Positions 20,001 to 28,957 of a DNA stretch of 64,000 nucleotides are shown here, in pieces. Within the stretch, counting starts at the first letter, position 1, and each line of letters begins with the position of its first letter. The notes under the pieces are model-generated. The model did not search any database and had not been told where the DNA came from. It saw only the letters and a program-made list of their open reading frames with translations. A program made the translations under genes and the position numbers. The stretch comes from Micromonospora sp. C31 (GTDB lineage Bacteria > Actinomycetota > Actinomycetes > Mycobacteriales > Micromonosporaceae): NCBI RefSeq assembly GCF_018070575.1, contig NZ_JAGPXN010000021.1:1-64000 (forward strand). Direction: 5' to 3'.

Positions 20001-23000
20001 TCCGTCGCTGCTCGACCAGTGGCACGGCCAGCGGTGCCCGGCCTATCGGTGCCGCACCGGCCGCCTGATCGCCGGCAACCGGCCGATGGAACTCGGGCGC
20101 CACCAGCGTGACCGTGACTACACCCAGGACTACTACCGCCGGCTCTACCGGCAGGCGGGCACCTATCAGGTGAACACCGCCGAACACACCGGCATGCTCA
20201 CCCGCCAACAGCGGGAACGGGTCGAGCAGGCGTTCAAGCAGGGCCGCAAGCCCGACGAGACGGGCGTAGTGGCGTTCAAGAACCCGAACGTCCTGTCCTG
20301 CACGCCAACGCTGGAGATGGGTATCGACATCGGGGACCTCTCCGCTGTGGTACTCGCCGCGCTGCCCCGTCGCCCGGCCGGCTACGCCCAACAGACCGGA
20401 CGTGCCGGACGGCGTACCGGCAACGCGTTCCTGCTGACCATCGCCGACCGCTCTCGGCGTGACCTGTACTTCCTGGATCAGCCGAAGGAACTCATCGCCG
20501 GGATGATCGTGCCGCCGGGCTGTTACCTGTCCGCGGTGGAAATCCTGCGCCGGCAGTACCTCGCCCACCTTCTCGACCTGGCCGCGGCCGGACGCCTTGC
20601 CCGCCCTGACGGCGTCGTACTGCGGGCGCTGCCGGACCGGGTGAACGCGCTGTTCGGGCCGTCCGGGTATCTCGTCGACCTGATCGAGGTCGCCATCACC
20701 CAGGCCGCCGAACTCGTGGCGGGTTTCCTCCGGCTGTTTCCCCGCGACGACGGCGCCGACCTGTTGCCACGCGGTGTCACCGAAGATGCACGTAACGATC
20801 TTATCGAGTACGCGTCACATGGCCTGCGGGCGGCGCTGGAGGAAGCCGAGCGGGAGTGGCGACGCCAGGACGAAGGGTTGCGGGCCCGGATCCGGATAAT
20901 CAGCGAGGCCTACGACGAGCTGCACGACTCCGACCCTGACGAGGCGGATGAGAAGGCGATGCTGGATGCCGAGCGGCGTGCGCTCGGCAAACGGCTGATG
21001 GACCTCGGGAACACCACGGCGCAGGGTGCGTTGTGCGATCTGGGCCTGCTGCCCAACTACGCCCTGGTCGACACGGTCACCACCCTCAACGCCACGCTGT
21101 ACGGGCCGGACGGTGTGAGCCCGAAGGACGGCAAGACGCCCCGGTACAGGTCGAGTCAGGTGAGCTACCAGCGGCCCCGCCGATACGCCCTGGAGGAGTT
21201 CGCCCCCGGCAACACCTTCTACGTCAACGGCTACCGTCACCAGATCACCGGCATCGACATCATCACGTCTGGCCGGCCCGAGTGGCATCACTGGCGCGTC
21301 TGCCCGGGTTGCGGGTACATCCGCACGGAAGACGCCGTGCACGACCGGTCTGCTTGCCCCCGCTGCGACAGCACCTACATCGCTGACGACGGCTGCCTCT
21401 TCCAGGTCGTCGAGCCGTCGACCGTGACTTCGCGTGACCTGCGGGAAGACGCCCGGATCCGGGACGACAAGGACGAGCGCGACCGTCGCTTCTACACCGT
21501 CGTTGACGCGGTCGACTTTCCCGACGACGAGATCGCCCCCGGTTCGTGGCGGCACGCGCACCAGACCTTCGGCGTCGACTACTGCCGGCGCGCGATGATC
21601 CGGCGCATCAACGTCGGGCCGGCCCGCTATGACGCGCCGCCGCGGGACGACTTCGCCGGCCACACCGTACGGATTAATCCATTCCACGTCTGCACCGGAT
21701 GTGGGGCAACGAGCGCGGACGGCCAGCCGGTCTTCAATCTCGAATCGGACGCTCTCACCTCCTCCCAGGCACGTAACCCGCAGCTGAAGAATCACCGCCC
21801 ATGGTGCCCGCTGCGCCGGGGCAAGCCGGACAACATCACGCAGGAGAAGGTCCTGCTCGCCCACCAGTTGCGGACAGAGGCGCTACGCATCCTCCTTCCG
21901 GCTGCGGCTGCCGACGTCGACACCCGGGTGTACTCCTTCCGGGCCGCGCTGCGGATGGGCGTAGACCTGCACTTCGGCGGCGACCCGCAGCACCTGGACA
22001 CCACCGTCGCCTCCATGCCGGACCAGGCGAGCGGGGAACGCCGCTGGTTCCTGGTTCTCTACGACCGGCTTCCGGGAGGCACCGGCTACCTGGACCGGCT
22101 CACGAAGGCCGAAGACTTCCAGAAGGTGCTCTTGAAGGCACACACCGCGCTGCTCGACTGCAAGTGCAAGGACGAGCAGCGCCGGGCCTGCCATCGCTGC
22201 CTGCACCGGTATACCCCCGAACCGCAGCAGGACCTTGTCTCCCGCAACACCGCGCTCCGGATGATCAGCTCGCTGCTCTTCGATGACGACGGGTGGAAGA
22301 CCGAACCTGTCGCCAACACCCGGAAGATCGGACTGGACGGCCAGCTCGAATCCGACCTCGAGCAGCGCTTCCTCGACCTGCTGCGCGGCTGGGTGTCGGT
22401 TACCAACGACGTATCGCTCGACGAGGACGGCCACGCCAGCGGGCACCTGCGCTTTGCCCGCGGCACCGACCTAGTCCACTGGCGGATGACTGCCCAGCAG
22501 CAGCTGCGCCGGACCAGGACCGACTTCACCTTCAATCGAGTAGACGGTCCCAGCCAGAGTGTCACCGTCTACCTAGAGGGCTTCCGGTTCCACGCCACCC
22601 CTGAGCACAACCGCATCGCGTCGGACGCCCGGCAGCGGACCGTCCTACGCGCCGAGGGCCACCGTGTCTTCCAGGTCACCTGGTCCGACATCGAGCTGTT
22701 CGAGCAGCGGCCGACCTCCACCCGGCCGGTCTGGCCGCCGTACTCAGGAACGGCGCAGGAACAGGCCAAAGACGCTTACGAGGAGTTCGACGGCAACCGG
22801 GCCCAGCTGACCGGCATGATCTACACCAACCCGGTGAGCTCTCTGATCGCCTACCTGCGAGACCCCGACGAGCAGCGGTGGGCGTCAGCGGCGGGCGCCA
22901 TGGTGACCGGACTGCTGGCCGAGCCAGGAACCGCTCTACTAACGGCGACGACCGATCGCCGGGAACTGGCCCGGACGCTCCGTGCCGAACTCAACGGGCT

Positions 23001-23754
23001 CACTGCTGGTCAACCCGAACAGCCCCCGCCTGCCGGGGACCCGGACGCCACGCTGCACGCTTTCCGGGCGCACGATCAGTGCGGGCTGCCGATCATCGTC
23101 ACCCTCGACGCCAAGGATCCGGACCATCCGCGCTGGACGGCGCTCGCGGCTCTCGACGACCGTGACGACGCACTCACCGGCGATGGCCACTGGCGGCGCT
23201 GGCGCTCGTGGCTCTACTGGACGAACCTCACCCAGTTCCTCGCGTACGCCGGCGGTGACGGAGCCCAAGTCGCCTACAGCACCGCCGCCGAACTCGACCT
23301 TGACACCCTCCTCGTCTGCGGCGGCGTCGGTGAACTCGACTCGCTGAACGGCCCGCCGCCGCCGAAGCCGACGGTCAGCGTCGACAAACCCGCTGCGGCG
23401 ACGTCCGGACCGCGGGACCAGCAGTGGGACGACGAGATCCTGGAGATCCTCGACGATGAGCCGGAACACGGCGGTGACCTCGGTGTTCTCGCCCGCAGGC
23501 TGGCCGACCGGGGCAAACGCGCACCCGTGTTCGGCTATGAACTCGGCGCCGGCCGCTGGCAGGTCGACTTCGCCTGGCTCCTGCCAAACTTCAAGATCGC
23601 AGTAGTGGCCCTGCACGGTGATGACACCGACGCACGGCACCGGGACGAGGCATACGCCGAGGAAGGCTGGACGATGCGAACCGCGGCCGAGTGGCTCCAA
23701 CACCTCGACGAACTCGAAGACCTGCTGCCCGACATGGAAGACTCCGAGTCATGA
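17032..23754 (+). CDS. Giant DEAD-box helicase with DUF1998 and nuclease-like C-terminus
   Basis: A 2240-residue protein. The N-terminal SF2 helicase core has TGTGSGKTES (from about residue 102), DEFH (227-230), PTLEMGIDIGDL and the motif VI QQTGRAGRR (about 1120). Cysteine pairs (CRECGRSGW, CPACGER, CPVCFW, CPGCGY, CPRCDS) interrupt the chain. A DUF1998/MrfA-type metal-binding module lies around residues 1600-1760, ending in CKCKDEQRRACHRCLHRY. Residues about 1770-1880 resemble a PD-(D/E)XK fold (RTDFTF with D1831, YLEGFRFHA with E1849). In DISARM these functions are split between DrmA (helicase) and DrmB (DUF1998); here they are one chain. The GTG start overlaps the previous stop. Function as the core translocase/effector of an anti-phage system is inferred. 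Confidence 0.87.
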   Translation: MRPTLEARGLKESLLQYLSTTYALADEGAREALHRFLGNETSGMFRGPFLRIRTPFTTAAPGWEQHLEWRREGWTPYAHQARAFARLSSANGHAPEPTLVTTGTGSGKTESFLYPILDHCRRERAAGRSGVKALLLYPMNALATDQAQRINELLLGHRDELGALTAGLYIGDRAAIQYERVYTRRQDIQLTPPDILITNYKMLDLLLQRVDDAPLWQDADLRYVVVDEFHTYDGAQGTDVAMLLRRLASVVGAGEEGRPLGPICPVATSATLASASDERATEDLLKVATAVFGTEFTSEAIIGENRLTIDDFIPLHDIEPLPTPTPDELLALPDPTTGDDALLLLANAVTGVEDLNQVELGKRLKRHLFTKALLIALEGDVKSGPDVLRLMWRAGAQSWSSAITRQPEKAAAALARFVALLSYARDPQSPPGELRPFVHVEVHQWARAVTRLLRGVLPWPKAEFRWDVAGTRDPGTDQGVVTVPVTTATAGQAANLFLPAVYCRECGRSGWAVFSPESDDWDVQFDSYKIRRASTGQDKVRIRYLIAATDREAAEGAGRNTMRDAGQRVGAPLASQGPGGTLMVLDAVRQRLRLPDPGSDYNEDGQPALTARDSTFLLVNLGSTANTAAAEDWCPACGERNAIRFLGTGAAALAAAAITQLFTAGELDKEAFEDKTLMFNDSVQDAAHRAGFVANRSYTFSLRALLAAHLRQESATALNDLIADVVSATTDPQTLAAVVPPDLHGLLGVDRLLSGRGRGGDIATWQLIGQRLAFETLMEFGFRSRNGRTLELTRTAAAHIHLADPAAVTAMVKEIHLDLGRDGLPIMEADDATYLGFVRVFLERLRSRGAVSHKWLSKYIDEAGTSRYFIWGQRPQGMRAFPNRVAAPKFLLAAPKNGSDFDVASGRLSWYERWAGRTLDLSREVIPEFWHRLLPELASVGLLSVRTPNDSSARIYGLQPGNIEALLLDDGQVREAFVRCPVCFWEQTVHPSLLDQWHGQRCPAYRCRTGRLIAGNRPMELGRHQRDRDYTQDYYRRLYRQAGTYQVNTAEHTGMLTRQQRERVEQAFKQGRKPDETGVVAFKNPNVLSCTPTLEMGIDIGDLSAVVLAALPRRPAGYAQQTGRAGRRTGNAFLLTIADRSRRDLYFLDQPKELIAGMIVPPGCYLSAVEILRRQYLAHLLDLAAAGRLARPDGVVLRALPDRVNALFGPSGYLVDLIEVAITQAAELVAGFLRLFPRDDGADLLPRGVTEDARNDLIEYASHGLRAALEEAEREWRRQDEGLRARIRIISEAYDELHDSDPDEADEKAMLDAERRALGKRLMDLGNTTAQGALCDLGLLPNYALVDTVTTLNATLYGPDGVSPKDGKTPRYRSSQVSYQRPRRYALEEFAPGNTFYVNGYRHQITGIDIITSGRPEWHHWRVCPGCGYIRTEDAVHDRSACPRCDSTYIADDGCLFQVVEPSTVTSRDLREDARIRDDKDERDRRFYTVVDAVDFPDDEIAPGSWRHAHQTFGVDYCRRAMIRRINVGPARYDAPPRDDFAGHTVRINPFHVCTGCGATSADGQPVFNLESDALTSSQARNPQLKNHRPWCPLRRGKPDNITQEKVLLAHQLRTEALRILLPAAAADVDTRVYSFRAALRMGVDLHFGGDPQHLDTTVASMPDQASGERRWFLVLYDRLPGGTGYLDRLTKAEDFQKVLLKAHTALLDCKCKDEQRRACHRCLHRYTPEPQQDLVSRNTALRMISSLLFDDDGWKTEPVANTRKIGLDGQLESDLEQRFLDLLRGWVSVTNDVSLDEDGHASGHLRFARGTDLVHWRMTAQQQLRRTRTDFTFNRVDGPSQSVTVYLEGFRFHATPEHNRIASDARQRTVLRAEGHRVFQVTWSDIELFEQRPTSTRPVWPPYSGTAQEQAKDAYEEFDGNRAQLTGMIYTNPVSSLIAYLRDPDEQRWASAAGAMVTGLLAEPGTALLTATTDRRELARTLRAELNGLTAGQPEQPPPAGDPDATLHAFRAHDQCGLPIIVTLDAKDPDHPRWTALAALDDRDDALTGDGHWRRWRSWLYWTNLTQFLAYAGGDGAQVAYSTAAELDLDTLLVCGGVGELDSLNGPPPPKPTVSVDKPAAATSGPRDQQWDDEILEILDDEPEHGGDLGVLARRLADRGKRAPVFGYELGAGRWQVDFAWLLPNFKIAVVALHGDDTDARHRDEAYAEEGWTMRTAAEWLQHLDELEDLLPDMEDSES

Positions 23755-26033
23755 CCGCGCGACTCAGCCTGCATTACAAGGCCGAGGAAGAGCTCTACAA
23801 GCTCGACCGGACGGTCAAGGGACTGTTCTACGACTTCTGCCACCGGTTTCGGAAGAACCCAGATCAGCCCGGCCTGGATCTGAAGAAGCTCAAGGGCGAC
23901 TCCCGCATCCACCGCGCCAAGATCAACCAGTCGTATCGGGCACTGCTCATTCCGGTCGAGACCGACGAGCGTGGCCGCCAGCACTGGCTGATCATCGCGG
24001 TCCGGCATCGCAAGGACGTCTACGACGAACTCCAGGTCGCGGTCAACCGCGTCACCGGAGAGCTGGAGTTCGTCGACCTCGCCGTGATGGGCGACAGCTC
24101 CCTGCAGCGTGCCGGGATCACGCTCACCCCGGCCGAGCCCGATGATGTAGCTCCAACGCCGGCTCCCATTCGAGAGCCCGATCAGGTTCCAGACCGGCCG
24201 CCCCTACTCGGTGCCTACACGGCCGACCAACTCCGCGACCTCGGCGTTGCCGAGCAGCTCATCGACTTGGCCTTGGCTGTCACTACTGATGAGGAACTCG
24301 ACCGACTCGTCTCGGGTGCACCGCTGCTTTCCAAGGACGTGCTCTACGGACTCGCGGCAGGGATGAGCATCGACTCAGTGCTCGAAGAGGTGACCCGCCC
24401 GGTGAAACTGCCAACTGAGCCGGACCTCGCCGACATCTCCACCGCGGTCAGCCGAACCAATGTCTCGTCGATCGACGACGACGTGCAGGCTGCCCTAGAC
24501 GAGGGCAGTTTCCGTAGCTGGAAGCACTACCTGCACCCGACCCAGGCCAAAACCGCTCGGCGTGAATACACCGGCCCGGCCCGCGTCTCCGGTGGTCCGG
24601 GCACCGGCAAGACCGTCGTCGCGCTGCACCGGGTCAAGTATCTCGTCGAGCAGCTGACCGACGACGGCGTGCAGATCCTGCTCACAACCTTCACCGCCAA
24701 CCTCGCCGCCGACCTGCGGCTCCGCCTCACCTCCCTGATAAGCGAACCGGAGCTGCTGGCGAGGGTTGACGTCATGCACATCGACCAGCTTGCCGCCCGC
24801 GTCATCGGTGAGAACACCGACCAGCGCAACCGGCGCAAGCGCATCAGCGATCAGGCAGCCATGATGGAGATGCGGCAGCTCCTCCTCGAGCTCGACGAAA
24901 AGCGCTGGGAGGCCGACTTTCTCCTCGACGAATGGGAGCAGGTCATTCTCGGCCAGGCACTCACAAGCCGGTCGGACTACTTCAGCGCCCGACGGGGCGG
25001 GCGTGGCCGCGCACTCACCCGCCCAGAACGCAGCCAGATCTGGAAGCTTATCGAGCAGTTCGCCGCTCGTCTGGACAAGCTCGGCGCCGAGACCTGGGGC
25101 CAGGCCGCCGAACGCGCCGCCCGCTTCGAGATCGAACGCGCCGCCGCAGCGGAGCGGTACCGGAGCTCGCCTGCGACGGCTGACGACAGCTCCGGCTCTC
25201 GGCCTTTCGCGTACCGGTACCGGCACGTCGTCGTCGACGAAGCCCAGGACCTGCGCGCCGCTCACTGGAAGATGTTGCGCGCCATGGTCGAGCCAGGCCC
25301 GAATGACCTCTTCATCGCCGGCGACACCCACCAGCGGATCTATGACCACCAGGTCTCTTTGGGTGCTCTGGGCATCAATATTCGGGGCCGCTCACGTCGG
25401 TTGACACTCAGCTACCGCACCACCCGCGAGATCCTGGAACACGCCCTCCGGATCGCCGAGGGCAACAAGACCGTCTACGACGATCTCGACGACGGCGTCG
25501 ACAACCTCTCGGGATACCGGTCCGTGCTGCACGGCCCCACACCGACCTTCCTGGGATATCAGAACTGGCCGGGCGAACTGGCCGGCGTCGGCACACTGCT
25601 ACAGGGATGGCGCGACGAACTCTCGACGGACGACGATGGCGCCCGCCAAGACCCGTCCGGCCACGTCGCGGTCGCGGTCGCGGATCACGAACAGCTGACC
25701 CAGGTCATCGAGTACCTGGAGAAACAGGGCGGCCTGACCTGCGCCGAGCTCACTAAGGACGGGCCGCGTGGCGACGGCGAGATTCACGTGGGGACGATGC
25801 ACCGATTCAAAGGCCTTGAGTATCAGCGGCTGGCGATTATCGGAGTGCGCAAGGGTGCGATCCCACGTCCCTACATCGAACGATACCGCCGGTCCGACCC
25901 GCAGCGGTACGAGCTCGAGCAACGGAAGGCCCGGTCGCTGCTGTTCGTCGCTGCGACCCGTGCCCGAGACGTACTAGCCATCACTTGGCACGGTGCACCC
26001 AGCCCATTGTTGGATCCAGTGGTCAACGGCTGA
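23751..26033 (+). CDS. UvrD/Rep-like helicase with N-terminal RelE-fold domain
   Basis: A 760-residue protein. Residues 1-90 look like a RelE/ParE-type toxin fold (RIHRAKINQSYRALLI, then WLIIAVRHRKDVYDEL). A linker follows, then an SF1A helicase with GGPGTGKT (281-288), DEAQD (496-500), GDTHQRIYD, LSYRTTREIL, GTMHRFKGLE and LLFVAATRARD. SF1A enzymes move 3'-5' on single strands. The ATG at 23751 is coupled to the previous stop by 4 nt; the longer reading from 23691 lies in the upstream gene. It is the last gene of the operon. The RelE-like part may be a true mRNA-cleaving effector or a structural adaptor; catalytic residues are not clear by eye. Confidence 0.85.
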   Translation: MTARLSLHYKAEEELYKLDRTVKGLFYDFCHRFRKNPDQPGLDLKKLKGDSRIHRAKINQSYRALLIPVETDERGRQHWLIIAVRHRKDVYDELQVAVNRVTGELEFVDLAVMGDSSLQRAGITLTPAEPDDVAPTPAPIREPDQVPDRPPLLGAYTADQLRDLGVAEQLIDLALAVTTDEELDRLVSGAPLLSKDVLYGLAAGMSIDSVLEEVTRPVKLPTEPDLADISTAVSRTNVSSIDDDVQAALDEGSFRSWKHYLHPTQAKTARREYTGPARVSGGPGTGKTVVALHRVKYLVEQLTDDGVQILLTTFTANLAADLRLRLTSLISEPELLARVDVMHIDQLAARVIGENTDQRNRRKRISDQAAMMEMRQLLLELDEKRWEADFLLDEWEQVILGQALTSRSDYFSARRGGRGRALTRPERSQIWKLIEQFAARLDKLGAETWGQAAERAARFEIERAAAAERYRSSPATADDSSGSRPFAYRYRHVVVDEAQDLRAAHWKMLRAMVEPGPNDLFIAGDTHQRIYDHQVSLGALGINIRGRSRRLTLSYRTTREILEHALRIAEGNKTVYDDLDDGVDNLSGYRSVLHGPTPTFLGYQNWPGELAGVGTLLQGWRDELSTDDDGARQDPSGHVAVAVADHEQLTQVIEYLEKQGGLTCAELTKDGPRGDGEIHVGTMHRFKGLEYQRLAIIGVRKGAIPRPYIERYRRSDPQRYELEQRKARSLLFVAATRARDVLAITWHGAPSPLLDPVVNG

Positions 26034-26252
26034 GACAGTCTTCACCCACGCACAGTGCGTACTTCCCGTCACCAAATGAGCCTGCCGCTATGCCGCTGAA
26101 CTCTGTTCCCAAGCCGCTCTTGGGTCACCGCGGGAGGAGCGACAACCCTGACAGTCGGACCAAGAGCAGCGCTCTATCGGCGACAAGGCGTGCCCGTTCA
26201 CCACGCCCTGATGCGACTGCTCGATCTGGACTGCGCCGTTCCCTCGCCTGTC

Positions 26253-27854
26253 TCAGCTACTGGCGGTTGCCGCGCTGGCACCGTCTGGTCCGGTGGTCGC
26301 GGTCCGAGGGCGCTTGATGCCGATCAGGACGTCTTTGCCGAGGTGCTCTTTGATCAGGTAGGTGAGGCGGTTACCGTCGATGAGTTCGATCCGTCCGTGT
26401 TCGCGGGCCTTTTGCCAGGAGCGTGGTGTGAACCATGAGGTGGTGACGAGGATGCCGTGTCCGGCCTTCTTCTCTTCAATGGCGCCGGCGAGTTCGCGGA
26501 TGTGGCTGACGCCCACGGCATCCTTGTAGCGCTTGGCCTGCACGATGCTCAGCCGGCCGAGCAGGGCCGAGCGGTTGACGACGACGGCGTCGACTCCGTC
26601 GTCGTAGTTCTGCTCGGTGGTCCAGCTTTCCACGCCCATCGCCTCGAAGATCTGCCGGACCAGGTGTTCGAACTCGGTAGGGCTCATCTTCATCAGGTCG
26701 GGTCGCGAGTCGAGCGTGGAGACCGCGTCCAAGCCGTCGACGAAGGAGAACTTGGTCAGGTCGAAGTCCAGGATCGGAGTGATCGGCTCCAGCTCGTACG
26801 GGTGCGGCGAGACGAGGGCGTTGAGGTGGCGCAGGCACACCTCGGGACGGACCTGGGCGAGGACGAGTTGAGCGAACAACTCACGTTCGACGTTGAGGCT
26901 GATCAGGCAGGGGTATTCGCGCTGCCCGGTGCCGGGGTTGATCGCGTCGACGTGGCCGTTGAACCCGATGCTGGCAAGCTGCGGATCCGCTTCGAACAGG
27001 TTGTGCAACGTCAGGAGCGCTACCTGGGCGACGAGCGATCGGTACAGCTCGCTGGTCTCCTTCGTGGGTCGTGGGACCGGTTGGATCTCGTCGCGCGTCT
27101 GGACGTACTTGTATCCACGCACGGTGGGTACAGCCTCGCGGCCGGGGAGCTGCATGCGTACGACGATCTGCGCCTGTTGGGGACTGAAGGTGATCTCCGC
27201 GCGCCGGGGGAAGTCGTCTGGCAGAGGTACTTGGTTGAGGGTGAGCCCGAGGACCGACTCGACGGTCTTTCGGTCTCGGGCGCGGTAGCTGGTGATCAGT
27301 TGCTCGACGTGTCGGTTGTGCTCCTCAACCTCCGCCAGATGTTGCCGGACCCGCTCGTCATGATTGCTGCGTGCCGCGTCAAGCCGCCGCCGCCGGTCGG
27401 CGTCGGCGACCTGCCATGCCTGCATGGCCTGCTGATGGGCGGCGCGGGCATGGGAGAGCTGCTGCTGGTAGCGGCTCTGCCCGCCGAGGAGCCGGCTGAC
27501 CATACCGGGCTGCGGTGGCTCGAACTGCCCCCATGCCGGCAGCGCGGCAACCGCGGCGAGGTCGCCCGGATTGAACGGCTGCGGCGAGGGCTGACGCTTG
27601 AGCGAGGTCAGGTCGATTCGAGCGGTGTGGCGCAGGCCGGAGGTGAGGATCGCCTGGAGCTGCCGTGCCCGAGTCTCGACCTCGGCAGTCCGTAGCTCGG
27701 TCTCGCGCTTCTGGTCGGCGATGTGCTGGTCTCGTTTCGCCCGATCAGCGGCCTTGGCCGCAGCTGCGGTGGCACGCTGTTGCCGCTCGAGTTCTCGTAT
27801 CTGTTGGCGTTGCCAGCGTTCCGACTCATTCGGCGAGGGAGACCTACGCGCCAT
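26253..27854 (-). CDS. Mrr-like restriction endonuclease with coiled coil
   Basis: A 533-residue protein. Residues 1-80 are a charged coiled coil (ESERWQRQQIRELERQQR), and a second long helix lies at 130-200. The C-terminal domain is an Mrr_cat/PD-(D/E)XK nuclease: MSPTEFEHLVRQIFEAMG, the catalytic Asp in DDGVDAVV, the QAKRYK strand and GILVTTSWFT. Mrr-type enzymes cut modified or otherwise foreign DNA (type IV restriction). It is transcribed toward the helicase operon, with 219 bp between the two stops, so it is an independent unit in the same defence island. The start is ATG at 27854. Assignment to the Mrr fold is firm; the DNA feature recognised is unknown. Confidence 0.88.
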   Translation of the reverse strand: MARRSPSPNESERWQRQQIRELERQQRATAAAAKAADRAKRDQHIADQKRETELRTAEVETRARQLQAILTSGLRHTARIDLTSLKRQPSPQPFNPGDLAAVAALPAWGQFEPPQPGMVSRLLGGQSRYQQQLSHARAAHQQAMQAWQVADADRRRRLDAARSNHDERVRQHLAEVEEHNRHVEQLITSYRARDRKTVESVLGLTLNQVPLPDDFPRRAEITFSPQQAQIVVRMQLPGREAVPTVRGYKYVQTRDEIQPVPRPTKETSELYRSLVAQVALLTLHNLFEADPQLASIGFNGHVDAINPGTGQREYPCLISLNVERELFAQLVLAQVRPEVCLRHLNALVSPHPYELEPITPILDFDLTKFSFVDGLDAVSTLDSRPDLMKMSPTEFEHLVRQIFEAMGVESWTTEQNYDDGVDAVVVNRSALLGRLSIVQAKRYKDAVGVSHIRELAGAIEEKKAGHGILVTTSWFTPRSWQKAREHGRIELIDGNRLTYLIKEHLGKDVLIGIKRPRTATTGPDGASAATASS

Positions 27855-28194
27855 CCAGTTGCCTCCGGTGAAGAACTCGGGCTGCTGTTTCAGCGCGGCC
27901 AGGCTATCGCTGGGGATCGGCCTCGTCTAGCCGCGCGTAGCCGGATCATTACTTGAGGCGTTCGATCGTTGTGCTGCCTCTGGCCCCGCCCTAGGGACGC
28001 CCCGAACCAAGGGTGTGTGTTGCGAAGGGCCACGACATCCCCCTTGGCCGGTGCCGACACTGCGGCCGTGGAGCGCGCCAACCCATGAGTGGCACCGGTC
28101 TGCTGGGGTCCGTAGTGGCCGACGTGATCTGTACCGTTTTGACAATGAGCCACGAGCCTTCGCGTATGAGGTCGAGCACGGATCGCGCTCGACT
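27855..28194. other. Spacer with no recognised gene
   Basis: About 340 bp between the Mrr-like gene start and the broken BTAD gene. Open frames on both strands lack start signals and family-like sequence. It should contain the promoter of the Mrr-like gene, but no good -10/-35 pair is obvious. Confidence 0.4.
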
Positions 28195-28913
28195 ATGAAC
28201 GCCCCCCGATCCGAAGGATCTGCCGCAGTCGATGGCGGCGCCGCGGATGGAGCGGAGGCCCACGACACCCGCCACCGCCTCGACAAGCAGGTCGACGTCG
28301 GAGCCAAGCGGGTACAGGTTCGCGTACTCGGCCCACCGGCGATCCTCGACGTCCCCGACGGACAACGGGTCCGGCCACATGCAGTCGAATTCTCGTCTAC
28401 CTCGTCGTGCGGGGCGGGTCGCATACCAACACGAGATCCGGGATGACCTCATCCCCGAGCCGCCGCGCCGGCTGGCCGCGCACGCCTTTACACCTACAAC
28501 TGCGCCGAATCTGCACCCTCGTCGGCGGCGAGAACACCAGCCTGCAGCTGAAAGCGACACCGCTACACCCTCAATCGCGACGCCTTGGACGTCGGCCTCT
28601 GGGCCATGCGGAAGCCGTCACCGCAGCGCAACGCGCCACCGAGTCAGGTGTGTCATCCGTCCGCGTCGCCGCTTTGCGGCGTGCAGTCGACGTTTACCGC
28701 GGGCAACTCGCGGACCTTGCCGGGCACCTGTGGCTCGCGCCGCACCGCGACCTCGTGACGCGCGGGTTCGTAGCCGCAGCCCTAACACTCGCCGAGGCAC
28801 TGGCGGACCAGCCCTTCGAAGCCAACAGTGCGCTCGACGCCGTCGCGTTACAGCATCCCGACCATGAGCTCCTCGCCGCCGCGCATGCGGCCACACGCCG
28901 CCGGTCGGGCTGA
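28195..28913 (+). pseudogene. Broken BTAD-domain transcriptional regulator
   Basis: Remnant of a bacterial transcriptional activator domain (BTAD/SARP-like) protein of the kind carried by actinomycete mobile elements. Family-like pieces occur in successive frames: VQVRVLGPPAILDVPDG (about 28313-28363), a piece LVYLVVRGGSHTNT, then IRDDLIPEPPRRLAAH, LRRICTLVGGENT, HRYTLNRDALDV, and a longer in-frame end with AALRRAVDVYRGQLADLAG finishing RRRSG at 28913. At least four frameshifts are needed to join them, so it cannot make a full protein. The N-terminal TM/LysM half usual for such proteins is missing or unrecognisable. Confidence 0.6.
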
Positions 28914-28957
28914 ACACCTGCCCGTGCGGTGCTTGCAGCACTGAAGCGACGGGCGAT

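Noticed and set aside
28015..28194. Coding extension upstream of the BTAD remnant
   Set aside because: The frame is open from 28015 but shows no similarity to known N-termini and no start signal.
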